Source: Gymnothorax reevesii
Lineage: Eukaryota; Chordata; Actinopteri; Anguilliformes; Muraenidae
Direction of reading: 5' to 3'
NCBI GenBank assembly: GCA_029721435.1
Contig: CM056583.1
Span: 74,403,120 to 74,467,119, forward strand
DNA: 64,000 nucleotides
The notes below the pieces were generated by a model that saw only the letters and a program-made list of their open reading frames with translations, made no database searches and was not told the origin of the DNA. Positions 1 through 11,635 of this stretch are shown here, piece by piece. Numbering within the stretch: the stretch's first letter is position 1; every line of letters starts with the position of its first letter. Made by a program: the position numbers and the translations under genes.

Positions 1-1720
1 TTGCCTTTATTGGCAAAAGCGACTTACCTTTGCCCTTCAATGATGTCTGATTCTTCTGCTTATACTGAGTGGCCTATAATGCGTAATGTACAGTATATGT
101 TCGTTTTCAGATTGTGACTCTGACATATTTATCATGCAGTCTGAACTCATTGCTTTGGCTCATATGTTGTACATCAAAACATTTGCACTCTGAAGTAAAA
201 CTAAGGCAGTAATACCTCCGGCCATATGCGTAAGGTCCTTGTTTACACATACATTTTACATACAGACACACACAAAGCCCCACTAAACAGCGCTCATTTC
301 ACGTCATCGCGTAACTCTGACTCCACGACTGTCACATGACTTTGGAGCAGGACCCTGGACAGCAGCTTTAGCTCTGACAAGCTCAGCCTGGATAGCAGCA
401 TGTTAGCATTGTTAACAATCCAATTATTGGAATCCAGCTGCTCCCTATATGCCACATTCCCATCAATCCTGGGAGAAGACACCAGTCCAGTGACAAAGAT
501 CATCTTTCAACTCTGGTTCTCAAATATGATTAACCAGGGTTTTTTTTTCCATACACGGGTGTCTCCAAGGAGATACTGACATTTACTTTCCCCACTTCAC
601 TGTCCGCACATGCAAGCCCACATAAGACCCTGTAGTCACCTCCACTATTCAGACATTACAGTCATGAGATGTGCATTATTTTGTCTCCTCCTGTATATTG
701 TTTCATACCTACTACAACATAATGTGGAGAATGCGGGCACATACAGGCAACATTCATTACATATAAAAGGCACACTTTATTTTTTGTAAAGAATACAAAT
801 TCTATGAGTGGAAAGGAATGGAAGGCCTCATACAAGCTTTAGAGGAAGCCAACACTGGCCTGTGATGTGCTTTCTAACTCATCTGTATGCAGGTCATTCA
901 GATTGCATAGCTTCTAGGATTAAGCTCATATTAATATCTGGTCCTCATCACTGGTCAGCAAGTTACAGTGGAGGTAGTGATGGCCTAGCTCCTGTACTCA
1001 CTACCTCACGATGTAAAGGATCTTACTCATATTCAACAGTAAGACTTGTAGAGTACATTGGAAACCATATGAAATATGCTTTATTGGCAACAATACTTGA
1101 CTTGGCAACAAGCTCGGATAACGGCTCCAACCAATTAACTGGTTCACTTTGCACCTGGACTTGACGGTGCCCCTCAGGGAAAATCTTCGCCCACTGATCC
1201 CAGCTCAATTACAGCATTTTCATTTGTGGAGATCGTTGAGTGGACAAAGAGCTTGGCACTAATTTGCCTGATAGCGATGCCACTGACACCAGATGACTTC
1301 TTGAATGTCATACACAACTTCACACTGTTTAACATGATCAGAGCCTGGTGCTTAATCCGTGTGCCAGCAGATGAGTCCAATGACATCGCAGTTCCAAACC
1401 TTAATAACTGTTATTTGCAGGACCTGCTCACCCCAGTTGACAGGGTGGAAACTATATACTCCTGCAACGTGAATCGGTGCCAGCGCTTGGTTTTCTAATT
1501 GACCCCTTGGAGACGGCAGAGACATTTCCGTATCTGATCGATGTGACACTCTATGGGATAGTGTGCTACTGAATGCTGCTGACCAACATGTAACACAAGA
1601 CCCAGAATAATGGACTATTTCAGCCTCTATTTAAGCAAATGAGCAACCAATTAAACACACAAATATATGTATATTTGTAAATACATGGTTGGTAACTACT
1701 TTATATATTTATTAGCTACT
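1..1720. other. Flanking sequence, nothing recognised
   Basis: No exon, transposon ends or tandem array could be recognised. Open frames of up to 118 codons on both strands around 800-1550 overlap and lack family signatures. A degraded repeat around 800-1560 is possible but cannot be named by eye. Confidence 0.3.
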
Positions 1721-1754
1721 GTTATACCTGCTTCGCATTGATACTCCAGTGAAA

Positions 1755-2245
1755 TTAAAATTTGATGACTTTTATATTAAACAAAGTAGTTATGCTTTCA
1801 TACCTTGACTTGTTTCAAACGGGAACTCCCATCTTCCTCAGAAGTGTCACATGATGGTATTGTGACGTGTCTTATCAGCTGTTCATACTGAGGTGTGACC
1901 GACCTGTCAGTTTTGACAGGACAGTCACGCCTCCTGCTGTCAGTACGTCTCTTCCAAACCGTACTCCACCTGCGAGTCCGCATGTACACCCCCTCATCCC
2001 GGTTCATCGTCCTTAGGGCTCGGTTCGGATTTCTATCGCCTCCATGATCCAGCGTTGGTGTCAGTTTCCCTAAGTGTGGACAACAGTGCGGATAACACGC
2101 CTCAGCAAGAACAGCTGATAAGTTACAATACCATTACGTGAATGTGACGCTTCTGAGAAAGATGGGAGTTCCCGTTGAAACATTTCAAGGTGTGAATGGA
2201 TAAATACGCTTTCTTGTCTGATATAAAAGAAGTCAAATTTTAATT
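1755..2245. repeat. Imperfect inverted repeat (foldback/MITE-like)
   Basis: The arm at about 1760-1895 (containing CGGGAACTCCCATCTT and CTTATCAGCTGTTC) reappears inverted at about 2095-2240 (GAACAGCTGATAAG, AAGATGGGAGTTCCCG). The spacer is about 200 bp. Small indels separate the arms, so the copy is old. No target duplication could be fixed. Confidence 0.75.
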
Positions 2246-2475
2246 CTAAAATTACAGACATGATGAATCTCATACAACTACTCCAGTGAAAAGTGAGCTT
2301 TGGGGTGATGCACTGATTTTGGCATTGGAAGGATTATAGGTTGGACAGAAGTCACAGTGAAAACACACATGATTCAGACTGCAACTAGATGCCAGAGAAA
2401 GTGACTGTTTATATGAATATTTAGCCATTTGGTGATAAAGGTCAAATGAGAAAAAGATTCACTTAAAAGCAGCAT

Positions 2476-5400
2476 TTTATTTCTACATGAGCTACAAATC
2501 AAATGGCAAATCCAAAAATTGCTTACTCTATCGTGACTTTTTTTTTTGTTAAAATATCAACCCCTGAGCACCACAATCCAGCTATCCCATAATGGACTGG
2601 GTTTACCAAATTAATAAAAGGAAAAAAGTAAGCTCCACAAACCCGTGAAAACCATCATTGTACCTAAAACCTACCAGCATAGCATAGATAAAAACACTTA
2701 ACAAAATGAGTAACATTCTATCGCCTGATGTACAGATATTTTTGGTGTCGAGTTCTTTCTTAATTTACAAATGTATGTTATTGTGGTTAGTATGTTTTAT
2801 AAGTGATTTGTTGGTTTTTGGTCTCCTGACAGTCAGCAACACTATTTTATAAATCTTGAGATTCAGTCTGTTTTTTACTCATTGTAACGCTTACTGGTGT
2901 GAGGAGAGACCGCATTGTTTGTACAGTATTCATACACAGTGGCTTTGTTGTGGCAAAAAGCAAATGGATTTCTTATATGTGCGTCAAAAACAGGAAAAAA
3001 ATGGTCAACAATGTGTGTATCTTATTTTTGCCCTCCTCTGAAATCACATAAACACATTTTATGTACCCTCGGGTAATTAGTGGCTAGCAACAAACATAAA
3101 ATGAACAAGCAGGATGTCCAGTGCTTAGATCATTGAGGGTCTGCCACACTAAAGGATGCCAAAAAAGAATTTTCAAATTTGTCATGTCATTTTTACTCCA
3201 AATGTGTAAATGGACACAACAGACTTCCTTGACTTTTACCACATTTTCCTCTCCTGGGGTTTCCCACTTTCAACATTTAGCACTTAATAAGAACTAACTT
3301 TTAATGCACTGACAAAAAACGAACTAGCTTGCAGAGACAACGGTCTTCAAAATGAAGAAAAACTCTGCAAGTGTAACATTGACTTGGTCTTTGTGACGAC
3401 ACATGACTGATTTGTGACTGCTATTATTGTTCCAGTTCATATGCTAGAAAGCTATTCAACAATTTAATAAGAACTTGTCATTGAAGTAATGAGAAACATT
3501 GACATCGCGTAATTTGTACATAAAATAGAATCACTGTCATTTTTAACAGTACACTACAACAAGACAACATGAAACATAAAAAGATTGTTTATGGTCTCAC
3601 ACAGTCTACTTATTTTTGTTTTTGTTTCAATAGATGTCGTAGCTGTAAATACTCAATGAGGACCCAGGCAATTTAACTGAAAATTAAGATTATATTAATG
3701 TTTGTTGGCACAGTCTCTAACAAATGAGGTAGATGTGCTTTGATATCATTCTCCCTTCTTTGGTATAACAATGCAAAATCATAACAAAACAACAGCCCAG
3801 TGATTTTTTTTTCTTCCTTGTGGAAAATCAGTTTTCCAAATTGTGTTGCAGTCAAAATAATAAAAACCATAAATAGAAATAGAAAAGGAGGTATTTGCAA
3901 ATATATTTATATGGACCTCCAATTTGATTATTTGATGTATCTGTGTCTGAAGGTTTAAATTAAAAATACCAGTGCTGCTGCTTCCATGGTTACGATTGTC
4001 AGAAAATACACACATAAGTAAATGTTAAATATATATTAAAACCCCCCCCCCCCAAAAAAAATCTGAAATCCCATAAGGAAATAAAAACAAGAAAAAAATT
4101 ACAACTTCCAAAGTCTTGCATACAAGTGCATAGGATGGTTTCAATTCAAGATAAAGCCACAACATAAAAACTGCAAATAATTGCATCATCATTGTAATGC
4201 ACCATATATCATTCATATCAAAGTGATGTATTCGTTTTTTCCTCATACTGCCATGATTTTCCACGGTAAAACTGCGATCAAGATCGTTAGACTTTTCCAA
4301 TTCTACCATTGTTAAAGCAGTTGTTGCTTTAATGTCATGGAGAGTTTTTCTGAACTTGATTTATTACACTTAGTACAGGCTTAACTAAGGGGTACCATTA
4401 TGGGACCAAGTACACTTTTCAGTGCAACTACTTTTGCGTAGATGTTATGATGGCTGGCACAAAAATAAAGAAATGTTTGCCTTGCATTTCAGTAGTGCTT
4501 TTACAACAACTGTGTCTACATGAATAAAGCAAGTTTAACCCAGTCAGGGTTTTCAACATGGAGACATTACACAAAAGGACACAGTCAAAAGTACTCAGAT
4601 TAGTGCTTCTCCACTTTTTAAACGAGGTCCCATAACACTGAGGCAAAAAAGTCTGGTATCTGGAATGAATACAGTAGAACACAGTTGTTATCTGTATGAA
4701 GTGTAATTGCTGTGATAATCTAGAACAGAAAAAAAATCCTCGCTTTTGTACAGTGCAAGCCGATGTGGCTTTTTCATTGATGATTTTATTTGATCATGTC
4801 TTTGGCATCAGATGGGAGTACCCATCTCTGTCGGAGTAAAAATGAGGCAGGTATCAGAACCTTATTAAAAACTGCACCAAATATACTCCCATATTTACAT
4901 ATTAAATAAAAATATCTAATCTTATCATGGCCTTTACATAACCCAATAAGAAGCCAACCAAATTGTCTGCATGCATCAAGAAAAAGCCCCGTGGCTTTCT
5001 TTTGATCGTCATTTCCTTATCAGGTATTTATGATTCTGACCAGACATCAAGGAGGAACAGTGATCAATCAAAAGCTGTTTTTTGTTTTTGTTTTGTACAT
5101 TTTTTTTTTTTTTTTAAGTAAATGCCTGTCCTGTTGCTAGTGTCCACTTCTTATGTCCCTTGAATGGGGCTGGCCTTTGTCAATAACAATTGCTGCAACT
5201 TGTTTAACCGCCATGAAGCCTATGGACCCATATATTGGTCCGTCAAATGCAGGTGCTGTATTCAAACCTGTGGAACTTCAGTCCCATTTCGAATTACAGG
5301 GAAATGTGTACAAAATGACATATAAGATCTAGATCTTTTCCATTTGATGTAATGCTGTGACCATATAAACATGGCATCCTGCGTTTGAATATTTATCCCA

Positions 5401-5631
5401 ATAGATTTGTGCTGTAGCTTCATTGAAGCACTACAGCCAGCAAATACAGAATATGTATGTGGCATTGTCCTATGATAAGAAAAAAAATGCTTTTATAATG
5501 TTGCATCAACTTAAGGGAAAAACATAAGTGGAAAAAGTCAGAGTCTAAGAATAATTCTCCCTCTGAAAGATTTCACTCTCTAAATTTCACAGACAGTTCA
5601 TGGTTTTGAGATCTAAAATGGCGGTTGGGGC
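2476..5631 (-). other. Probable arid3c 3' UTR and downstream flank
   Basis: About 3.1 kb of AT-rich sequence follows the arid3c stop. It has no credible coding region and no repeat I recognise, apart from homopolymer runs such as 4041-4058 and 5101-5115. Several AATAAA signals occur on the minus strand (for example 4365-4360 and 2481-2476), so the 3' UTR could end at any of them. The UTR assignment is inferred from position only. The short open frames here look like chance. Confidence 0.35.
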
Positions 5632-5816
5632 TCAGGGTGATGAGCTGCCAGAGGCGTGTCCTTGGCCTGAGGATGAAACTGAGGAGAACGATGATGAGGA
5701 GGAAGGTTGGACTTGAGCTGGCAACCCCAGGCCAGGTTTTCCCTGAGAGCCAGCGAGGCTGATCCCATTGGCTCCTGCCATGACTGGAATGACTTGCTTG
5801 CGAGCGAAGAGGACCC
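5632..5816 (-). CDS. arid3c: arid3c terminal coding exon
   Basis: This exon follows acceptor taattcag (ending at 5817) and holds 184 coding bases plus the last base of the TGA stop at 5634-5632. It opens with VLFARKQVIPVMAGANG, which completes REKLES-beta. VLFAR(K/R)Q is how I recall the ARID3C C-terminus, where ARID3A has VLFAQ. The rest is a low-complexity Gly/Ser/Pro tail with a run of six Ser, ending GSSSP. Joined to the other five exons it gives 342 residues of an expected total of about 400 or more. There are no in-frame stops. The minus-strand sequence beyond 5632 is noncoding. Confidence 0.93.
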
Positions 5817-6054
5817 CTGAATTAAAAAGAGAAAGCAATGCTGTAGTTCCTGTGGCTGGCAGTGACTTCCACCTTCCAGAACATACACAGATCAATAAGA
5901 ATTTTTTTTAAATTGCTGTCATTCCAGAAAGATACATACCGAAAGAATACTCCATCACCATTTTCAATATGAACAGTTTATCCATAATGTTCATTGACAT
6001 GATCTTTCATAATCTTGCAATCAATGGTCTGCTCCAGATAATAACTAAAAAAAA

Positions 6055-6202
6055 GTCTCAACTGAAAAAAGTTAGCGTCCAGGCTGCCTTAAAATTTTAA
6101 GCTTTTTGAACTTCCGATTATGTTGAATATTACCTAAATTTATCATCTTAAATTCAGATAACTTTTAAGGCAGCCTGGACACTCACTTTTTTCAGTTGAG
6201 AC
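6055..6202. mobile_element. Short MITE with 40-bp terminal inverted repeats
   Basis: The sequence at 6055-6094 (GTCTCAACTGAAAAAAGTTA, then GCGTCCAGGCTGCCTTAAAA) is inverted at 6163-6202 with two or three mismatches. An AT-rich core of about 70 bp lies between, and A and T runs flank the arms. It lies in the intron just upstream of the terminal arid3c exon. The superfamily is not determined. Confidence 0.8.
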
Positions 6203-6243
6203 AACTTTTTTTTTTTACACTGTAAAAGTTTCTTGAGGACTTC

Positions 6244-6592
6244 AAGGACCAGTGTGTAAGATTTAGATGGACAATCTGGCTGAAGAAGTGGCAGGAATGG
6301 AATATAATATTCAGAAGTACATTTTCATCAGTGAATTATTTCCTGAAAATAAGAATCATAGTGTTTTCTTTTGTCCAGAAAAAGCCCTTCATAACAACAG
6401 ATAGACCCGGTCCTCTTCCACGGAGCTCACCATTTTGCCCCGCCATTTTTCTACGGTAGCCCAGAGCGGGCAAAAAGGTAATTAAATAAAGCACTTTCGG
6501 CCACCATAGGTTCTCTGAGAAAGGGAATGATCATTTGGTTGGAATCAATAATCTCACCACTTGATGGCTCTAAATCTCACATACTGGTCCTT
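6244..6592. mobile_element. Non-autonomous DNA transposon (MITE), AAGGACCAG ends
   Basis: The ends are inverted copies: AAGGACCAGTGTGTAAGATT at 6244 and the complement of CTAAATCTCACATACTGGTC near 6570-6590. The body is about 350 bp with no coding capacity. I recall this terminal sequence as a common teleost repeat but cannot name the family. It lies only about 40 bp from the preceding MITE and about 40 bp from a Tc1 remnant. Confidence 0.75.
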
Positions 6593-6629
6593 AAAGAGAC
6601 ATGTTATAATTATAAAAAGTTTTCATCCA

Positions 6630-7937
6630 CACTGAGCTGCCACTTTATTAGGCACACCTTTGATATTGGGTAAGACCTCCCCTGCCCCCGTAACAAACAG
6701 AATTCTTTGTGGAATTGGTTCAAAAACATAGATGGCATCACACAGTTTTTAAGGATTGTCAGCTCCATATTCATGAGACGAATGTCTTATTCCCCTGATC
6801 CGAAAGGTGCTCAATAAAATTGAGATCTGGTGACTCCAGAGGCCGTTGGAGTACACCGAATTCTGCAGATGATATGTGCTTTGTGACATGGTATAGCATC
6901 CTTCAGAAAGCAGCCATGGGAACAGGCCGTACAGGCGTGCATAATGCTCAGATAGGCTGTGGCATTTAAATGAGGCTCAAATAGTATTAAGAGGCCTAGG
7001 GCTTTATCTTACACCTGGCACAAAGCAGCACCAAGAGAAGCCCAAGTGCTTTTGCTAGTTTCAGGCCAGTGCAAGCGTCACAGCGCGCCAGTTTGCACCG
7101 CTATATTTATACAGTAATCCAGAATGGATTAAACGAACACTGGCTCTTGAGACTGCCATTCACGTTGTCTTCGAGTTTGATTTTATTACTCTTTTGAAAG
7201 GGTAGAGTGCGGGGTAACGGTTTTCATTTGGTTGCCATCTGCAATTTCACCGCTAGGTGGCACTGTTAGTTTAAGGACGCACCAATAAGACAGTCACGAG
7301 CCCCTACATCGGCGAGTGCACAACGCGCATACGGTGATTGTTGCGCACTCTGGACATTTTAAATCACAATAATTTTATAAATATTTTTACAGTGCTTTAG
7401 ACTGCGCACTTAAAATATTTATGTGCGCAAAGAAAACATGCCCCACACCATCACACCACCAGCAGCAGCCTGAACTATTACTACAAGGCCAGGGAGATCC
7501 ATACATTCATGTTATTTATGCTAAATTATCATACTACCATCAGTCATTTTCAGTCAGCATGAACTACTCTGGCCATTCTCCTTTGACCTCTCTCATTAAC
7601 AAAGCATTTTTGCCAGCACATATGCCGCTCACTGAATCTTTTTGCTTTTTACATTGTTCTCTGTGGACTCTTGAGACTGTTGCACATGAAAATCTCTGGA
7701 GATCAGCAGTTTGTGAGATATTCAAACAGTCCGTTTGGCACAGACTGTCATTTCATGGTCAAAGTAATTTTGATGACATTTTACCCCATCCTCTGATGTT
7801 TGGTCTGAGCAACAACTGAACCTCTTGATCAAGTTTGCATGCTTTGATGCATTGAGTCATTGTCACATGATTGATTGATAGATATTTGCATTAACAAACA
7901 GACATACAGGAGTACCCAATAAAGCACCAGCTGAGTA
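6630..7937 (-). pseudogene. Tc1-like transposon remnant with internal deletion and insertion
   Basis: The terminal repeat at 6640 (GCCACTTTATTAGGCACACC) and its degraded inverse near 7910-7937 are those of a widespread teleost Tc1-like family. The minus strand keeps recognisable pieces of transposase, including sequence antisense to GGCCATTCTCCTTTGACCTC and CCCCACACCATCACACC. Much of the catalytic middle is missing, around 7540. About 0.4 kb of foreign sequence at 6995-7420 interrupts it. It is not functional. The open frame at 7421-7819 on the plus strand is antisense to the old transposase and is not a gene. Confidence 0.8.
6995..7420. repeat. Insertion inside the Tc1 remnant
   Basis: This stretch does not fit the surrounding Tc1 sequence. 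It contains CACCTGGCACAAAGCAGCAC and AGTGCTTTTGCTAGTTTCAG, which I recall from a teleost interspersed repeat rich in GCGC. A second part near 7230-7270 (CACCGCTAGGTGGCACTG) may come from another repeat. Limits are approximate. Confidence 0.5.
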
Positions 7938-8399
7938 TAAATAATAATTCTGGTCTTAACAGTAAAAAAACTGCAGTTGATGCTGTAGTGTCTGACTTCC
8001 AAACTAGTCTTTGCCTTTGGGGGATAATGCGAGCACTCCATAAAGGTTTTGAGACAACTCTAATCGGGTTGTTCCATTGAATGTTTCCAATAGGCCAATA
8101 AGGCCCCTTGTAATTTCCCACCAAAAGGTAATAAAGACCAAGGCTCAGACACACAGACACCATCCGCTAAAATAAGTCGCCTTTCTCTCGGCACATAAGA
8201 CAATAAGCCTAATCGACCTGAAATCAACAAGCTCATTTCTGAGATATCTTACTTTTTTAACTCTATTGGACTGCCACTTCATTACCATGGATTTTATAGC
8301 AAAGTCATCACACTGTGAGAAGGACTAGGCACAGGGTCTCTGCTATAACTTATTGAATTTCCTGCCTGCAATTACATCAGCAAGTGGTCCTCTATTTAC

Positions 8400-8489
8400 C
8401 TGTGTAGACAACTCCATTTATTTCTATTGACATGTTGATGCTGCTAATGCAGTTGGTAGACAAGTTCAATGCACTGTCTTGTCTATCAT
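8400..8489 (-). CDS. arid3c: arid3c internal exon: REKLES-beta
   Basis: This 90-bp exon lies between acceptor tttctgacag and donor ACAG|gtaaat. It encodes DDRQDSALNLSTNC followed by ISSINMSIEINGVVYTG, the second conserved half of the ARID3 REKLES region. The SINMSIEINGVVYTG core is close to what I recall for ARID3A and ARID3C. Both boundaries are phase 1, so skipping this exon would keep the frame. The Gly codon is split with the terminal exon. A Tc1 remnant ends about 460 bp downstream of the exon on this strand and another starts about 300 bp upstream, yet the exon and its splice sites are intact. Confidence 0.95.
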
Positions 8490-8794
8490 CTGTCAGAAAG
8501 AAGCCAAAGAGAGAAAACTCAATATGAACATTTCTTAAAAGGAGAGCATGAAGCAAGAAAACATCAGAACCAATAACAGTCATAATCCCTGAGTGAGAGA
8601 ACGTGTAGCACTTCATCAAAGGTTTTAGAGCAAAGATGAATTGAGAGTATAAATCAATTTTACCTTATTACAGTTATCACTATACTGTATATAACTACAT
8701 ATACCACAGCACATAGATGGAATTTGCGATAAGTTCAATATACTCTTCGTACACAAACCCCCACACATTCCACTTAAGTACAGCGCATTCCACT

Positions 8795-10970
8795 AATATT
8801 GGCACCCTCGGCAAAGGTTATGTAAAAAGGCTATAAAAATGTGTTAGCGGTTAATTCTTCCAATCACTAACAATATTGACAAGAATGTTCTTATCCAAAA
8901 ACACACATTCTGCATTTACTGGCACCGTGAAAAAAGCTTATCTAAAACTTACCTTATCTAATGATCTAATTTAAGTATACTCCTATCCATGCTTTACTTT
9001 TTAAAATACACCTCAGTCAAGTTTGGAAAGGTCACCTGTCACTTTCTGTTTGCCCTGTGTGTAAAAATTAGGTGGCACACCAGCCAGTTTCCCATAATCT
9101 TCCATCATCATATTTATAAGAAAAAAATTACAGCAATAATGTGCAGCAGGATGTTTTTGAGTGTCACAAATGTTGAAATAGCAGTAAGAAAATGGAAAAA
9201 TTAATCAATTAATTAAAATGTGTGCCTGGTTTTGGCTGCAATGTCTGCTTGGAGGGTGATTTCAATTGTAAAGAAAAATCAAAGGATTGCAGTATAACAA
9301 TTGCAGACATAATTTATGTCTTGGTAAAAATGTTTTGAGAAATATAATCAGATGCCATCTACACAACTCCAAGATGTTTGCAAAGGTTATCAGAAAAAAA
9401 CAACCTCATGGGCCCACTGTTTGCCGAATGGTAATTGAAATTCCCATGACACTGGGTTTTTTGGCCAGATGAGACAAAAATAGAGCTTTCTGGCAATAAA
9501 CGACAGAGATGAGTTTGGCATACAAATAAACTATAGCTGTTCCATCAGGAACCTTGTCCTCAGTCACACTTAAAAGTGTGGTGGTGGATCTTTGAATGCA
9601 TGAGGTTGTATTTCTTTCAAAGGTCCTTGACAACTTATCAGAATTTGTGGTATCATCTATTCACTACCAAAAGACATTATTTGAAAACTCCCTCTCTCAA
9701 CCAGAAAGCTTTACATAGCTGTGACTTGATTTTCCGACAGGACAATGATCCAAATCCTGTATCAAAATCAACACAAGAATGGCCATCAACATGGCCATCC
9801 CAGTCCCCTAACCTAAACAATGTAGAAAACCTGAAAGATTAACTGAAGAGGAATGTCCACTTATGCTTCCAGAATCCAAGAACTTAAAGAATCTGACCCT
9901 CCATGGAGGAATAGTCTCAGATCTCATGCCATATCATCCCCATCTTCATTACGCACAACAAATGACTCCAAGGTCTAATCGAGGCAAAGGGAGACTGTAC
10001 TGTGGCAAACATACACACATGATAACCCCTCCCTTTCCCCCATCTTGAACTCAGCCAAAGTGTGTAGTCCAGTTGTTCTCAATGTCAGTCCTGGGGCCCC
10101 ACTGTGTAAACTGGTTTTTATTCTAATCACAATTGTAACCCCAGGATGTTAACCAACTGTTAATTTTGTCTTAATAACTGTACACTATTTTTAATTACAA
10201 ATATTTTCAGGCGTTGTTTAATCTTTTAAGCCACAATATGTCAGAGATGACCATGCATGCAATCAAGAATAAAAATTCCATATCTACTTTGGGATGTATA
10301 GGAAACAAAGGGAAGAAAAAATGTGACCAAATTCAAGAATCAGTAGGTTCCTAAATAACACAAAAATGGACCATTTATTAGAGAGGTAAATGAATAAAAG
10401 CCAAACTTGTTTTGTGTCATGTTGATGTTCAGTGTGAACTTGAAAACATAAAAGTATTTTTTTGAAATGTGTGTCATTATTAATTATTTTTTCTTTCTAT
10501 CATTTTATTTCACTTTCACTTAAATGCTTTATTTTGGTAAATATTTTTAAATAAATATCAAAATGAGAAATAACTACAGATAATCTTGCCACGGGATCAC
10601 ACCTGCAGCTCTTCCTACCCCGCTACCTCCAATATCTTTGCTCGGACCTCACCCACCTTCGAACTCGGCGGTCATTTTTACCTCAACTGCTCAACTGTGT
10701 AATTTTGTTACTGCACTTTGCATGGTTATGGTGATTTTGTCGTGACAAAATCTGTTTACAGACAGAAAAACATCTAAACACCTAGCAAATCACTCAAAAC
10801 TGTTTCTGTTGTAGTTCCCATAACAATATGCATTGCCAGGACCACATTTTGCCATAATGGCATACACGCAAACAGTCTAACAAGGTGAAAACAATACTTG
10901 CTGGCGAAGTCGCGGCTGGTGACGAAGGTGTTTGGTTTGTATTGACCAAGGGTGCCAATATTTGTTGAAT
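8795..10970 (+). pseudogene. Degraded Tc1-like transposon
   Basis: The left end (AATATTGGCACCCTCGGCAA near 8800) and right end (CCAAGGGTGCCAATATTTG near 10950) are inverted copies typical of Tc1 elements. Plus-strand transposase fragments are readable: FWPDETKIE near 9460, then FRQDNDPNPVSKSTQEW and WPSQSPNLNNVENL at about 9730-9830. The last corresponds to the second and third parts of the DDE catalytic region. The reading frame is broken many times. The 3' portion, about 10060-10930, is foreign or diverged, starting with a repeat near 10075-10160. Confidence 0.8.
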
Positions 10971-10986
10971 TCAAATCCTCAAAACC

Positions 10987-11324
10987 TTAAAGGTGCACTA
11001 TGCAAGTTTGTTGACATCACTTCTGTTGACATTCAAATTCAAGCAAAACAGAGGTAGCTTGCCCCTCTCGCCCATAGTACCCTCCCCCTCCCATGCTTCC
11101 ATAACTGTCAACACTTGTCGGTGATTGGCTGGAATGGTTTGTTTTGTTGCCCCTTGTGTTTATCTGCAGTTTGTGAAGCCTGTGCGGTCTCCAGAGCCTG
11201 GGTTTTTTTTTTTTTACAGTGAACTCAGGGACAGGCAGCTAGTGGATCATGGTGAGAAATCAGTGAATTGAGACAAAAATATAATCACACAGAAAATAAA
11301 CAAACTTGCATATTGCACCTTTAA
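10987..11324. mobile_element. TTAAAGG-ended MITE
   Basis: The 338-bp element begins TTAAAGGTGCACTATGCAAG and ends with the inverse (CTTGCATATTGCACCTTTAA). The inverted termini are about 26 bp with one or two mismatches. It has no coding potential. The TTAA at each outer edge suggests a transposase that uses TTAA targets. It lies between a Tc1 end and the arid3c exon at 11384. Confidence 0.85.
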
Positions 11325-11383
11325 CAAACAGCAAGCAAAAATCATTGATATTAATCCTTCTCCAAGCCAATTCTCCACCCCAC

Positions 11384-11635
11384 CTCTGTTGCTGAGTTTG
11401 AGGTTGATTGGCAGCTGTGTTGCCATGGCGAGCAGGTTTTGCTGGAGCGCGTGCTGCATGATTCTGTGCTGTTCCTCGGCCATCAGCATCATCCTCTTTT
11501 CCGGAGGCTCGCCAGACTCCAGCCTCTCCCGCAGCTGCTCCAAAGCTGATGCCTGCGCAGCCGCCATGTGGTGCCCGGCCAGCGGCACGGGAATGGACAG
11601 CCGACCAGCCCTGCTGACAGGGACCACGGACTCTT
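11384..11635 (-). CDS. arid3c: arid3c internal exon: REKLES-alpha region
   Basis: This 252-bp exon follows acceptor ttctccag and ends at AGAG|gtgggg. After EESVVPVSRAGRLSIPVPLAG it carries RERLESGEPPEKR, the motif that names the REKLES region of ARID3 proteins, here with Arg for Lys. A Gln/Met-rich, probably helical stretch follows (EEQHRIMQHALQQNLLAMAT). In ARID3A this region is known to mediate self-association and nucleocytoplasmic traffic, and the same role is inferred here. Both boundaries are phase 1. A TTAAAG-ended MITE (10987-11324) sits only about 60 bp downstream of the donor, so the intron has taken an insertion very near the splice site without breaking it. Confidence 0.95.

Noticed and set aside
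808..1549. Overlapping frames on both strands suggesting a gene
   Set aside because: No splice-site pattern, domain or family resemblance. The frames overlap on opposite strands.
7421..7819. 132-codon plus-strand frame
   Set aside because: It is antisense to a degraded Tc1 transposase and its sequence matches that transposon family's noncoding strand.
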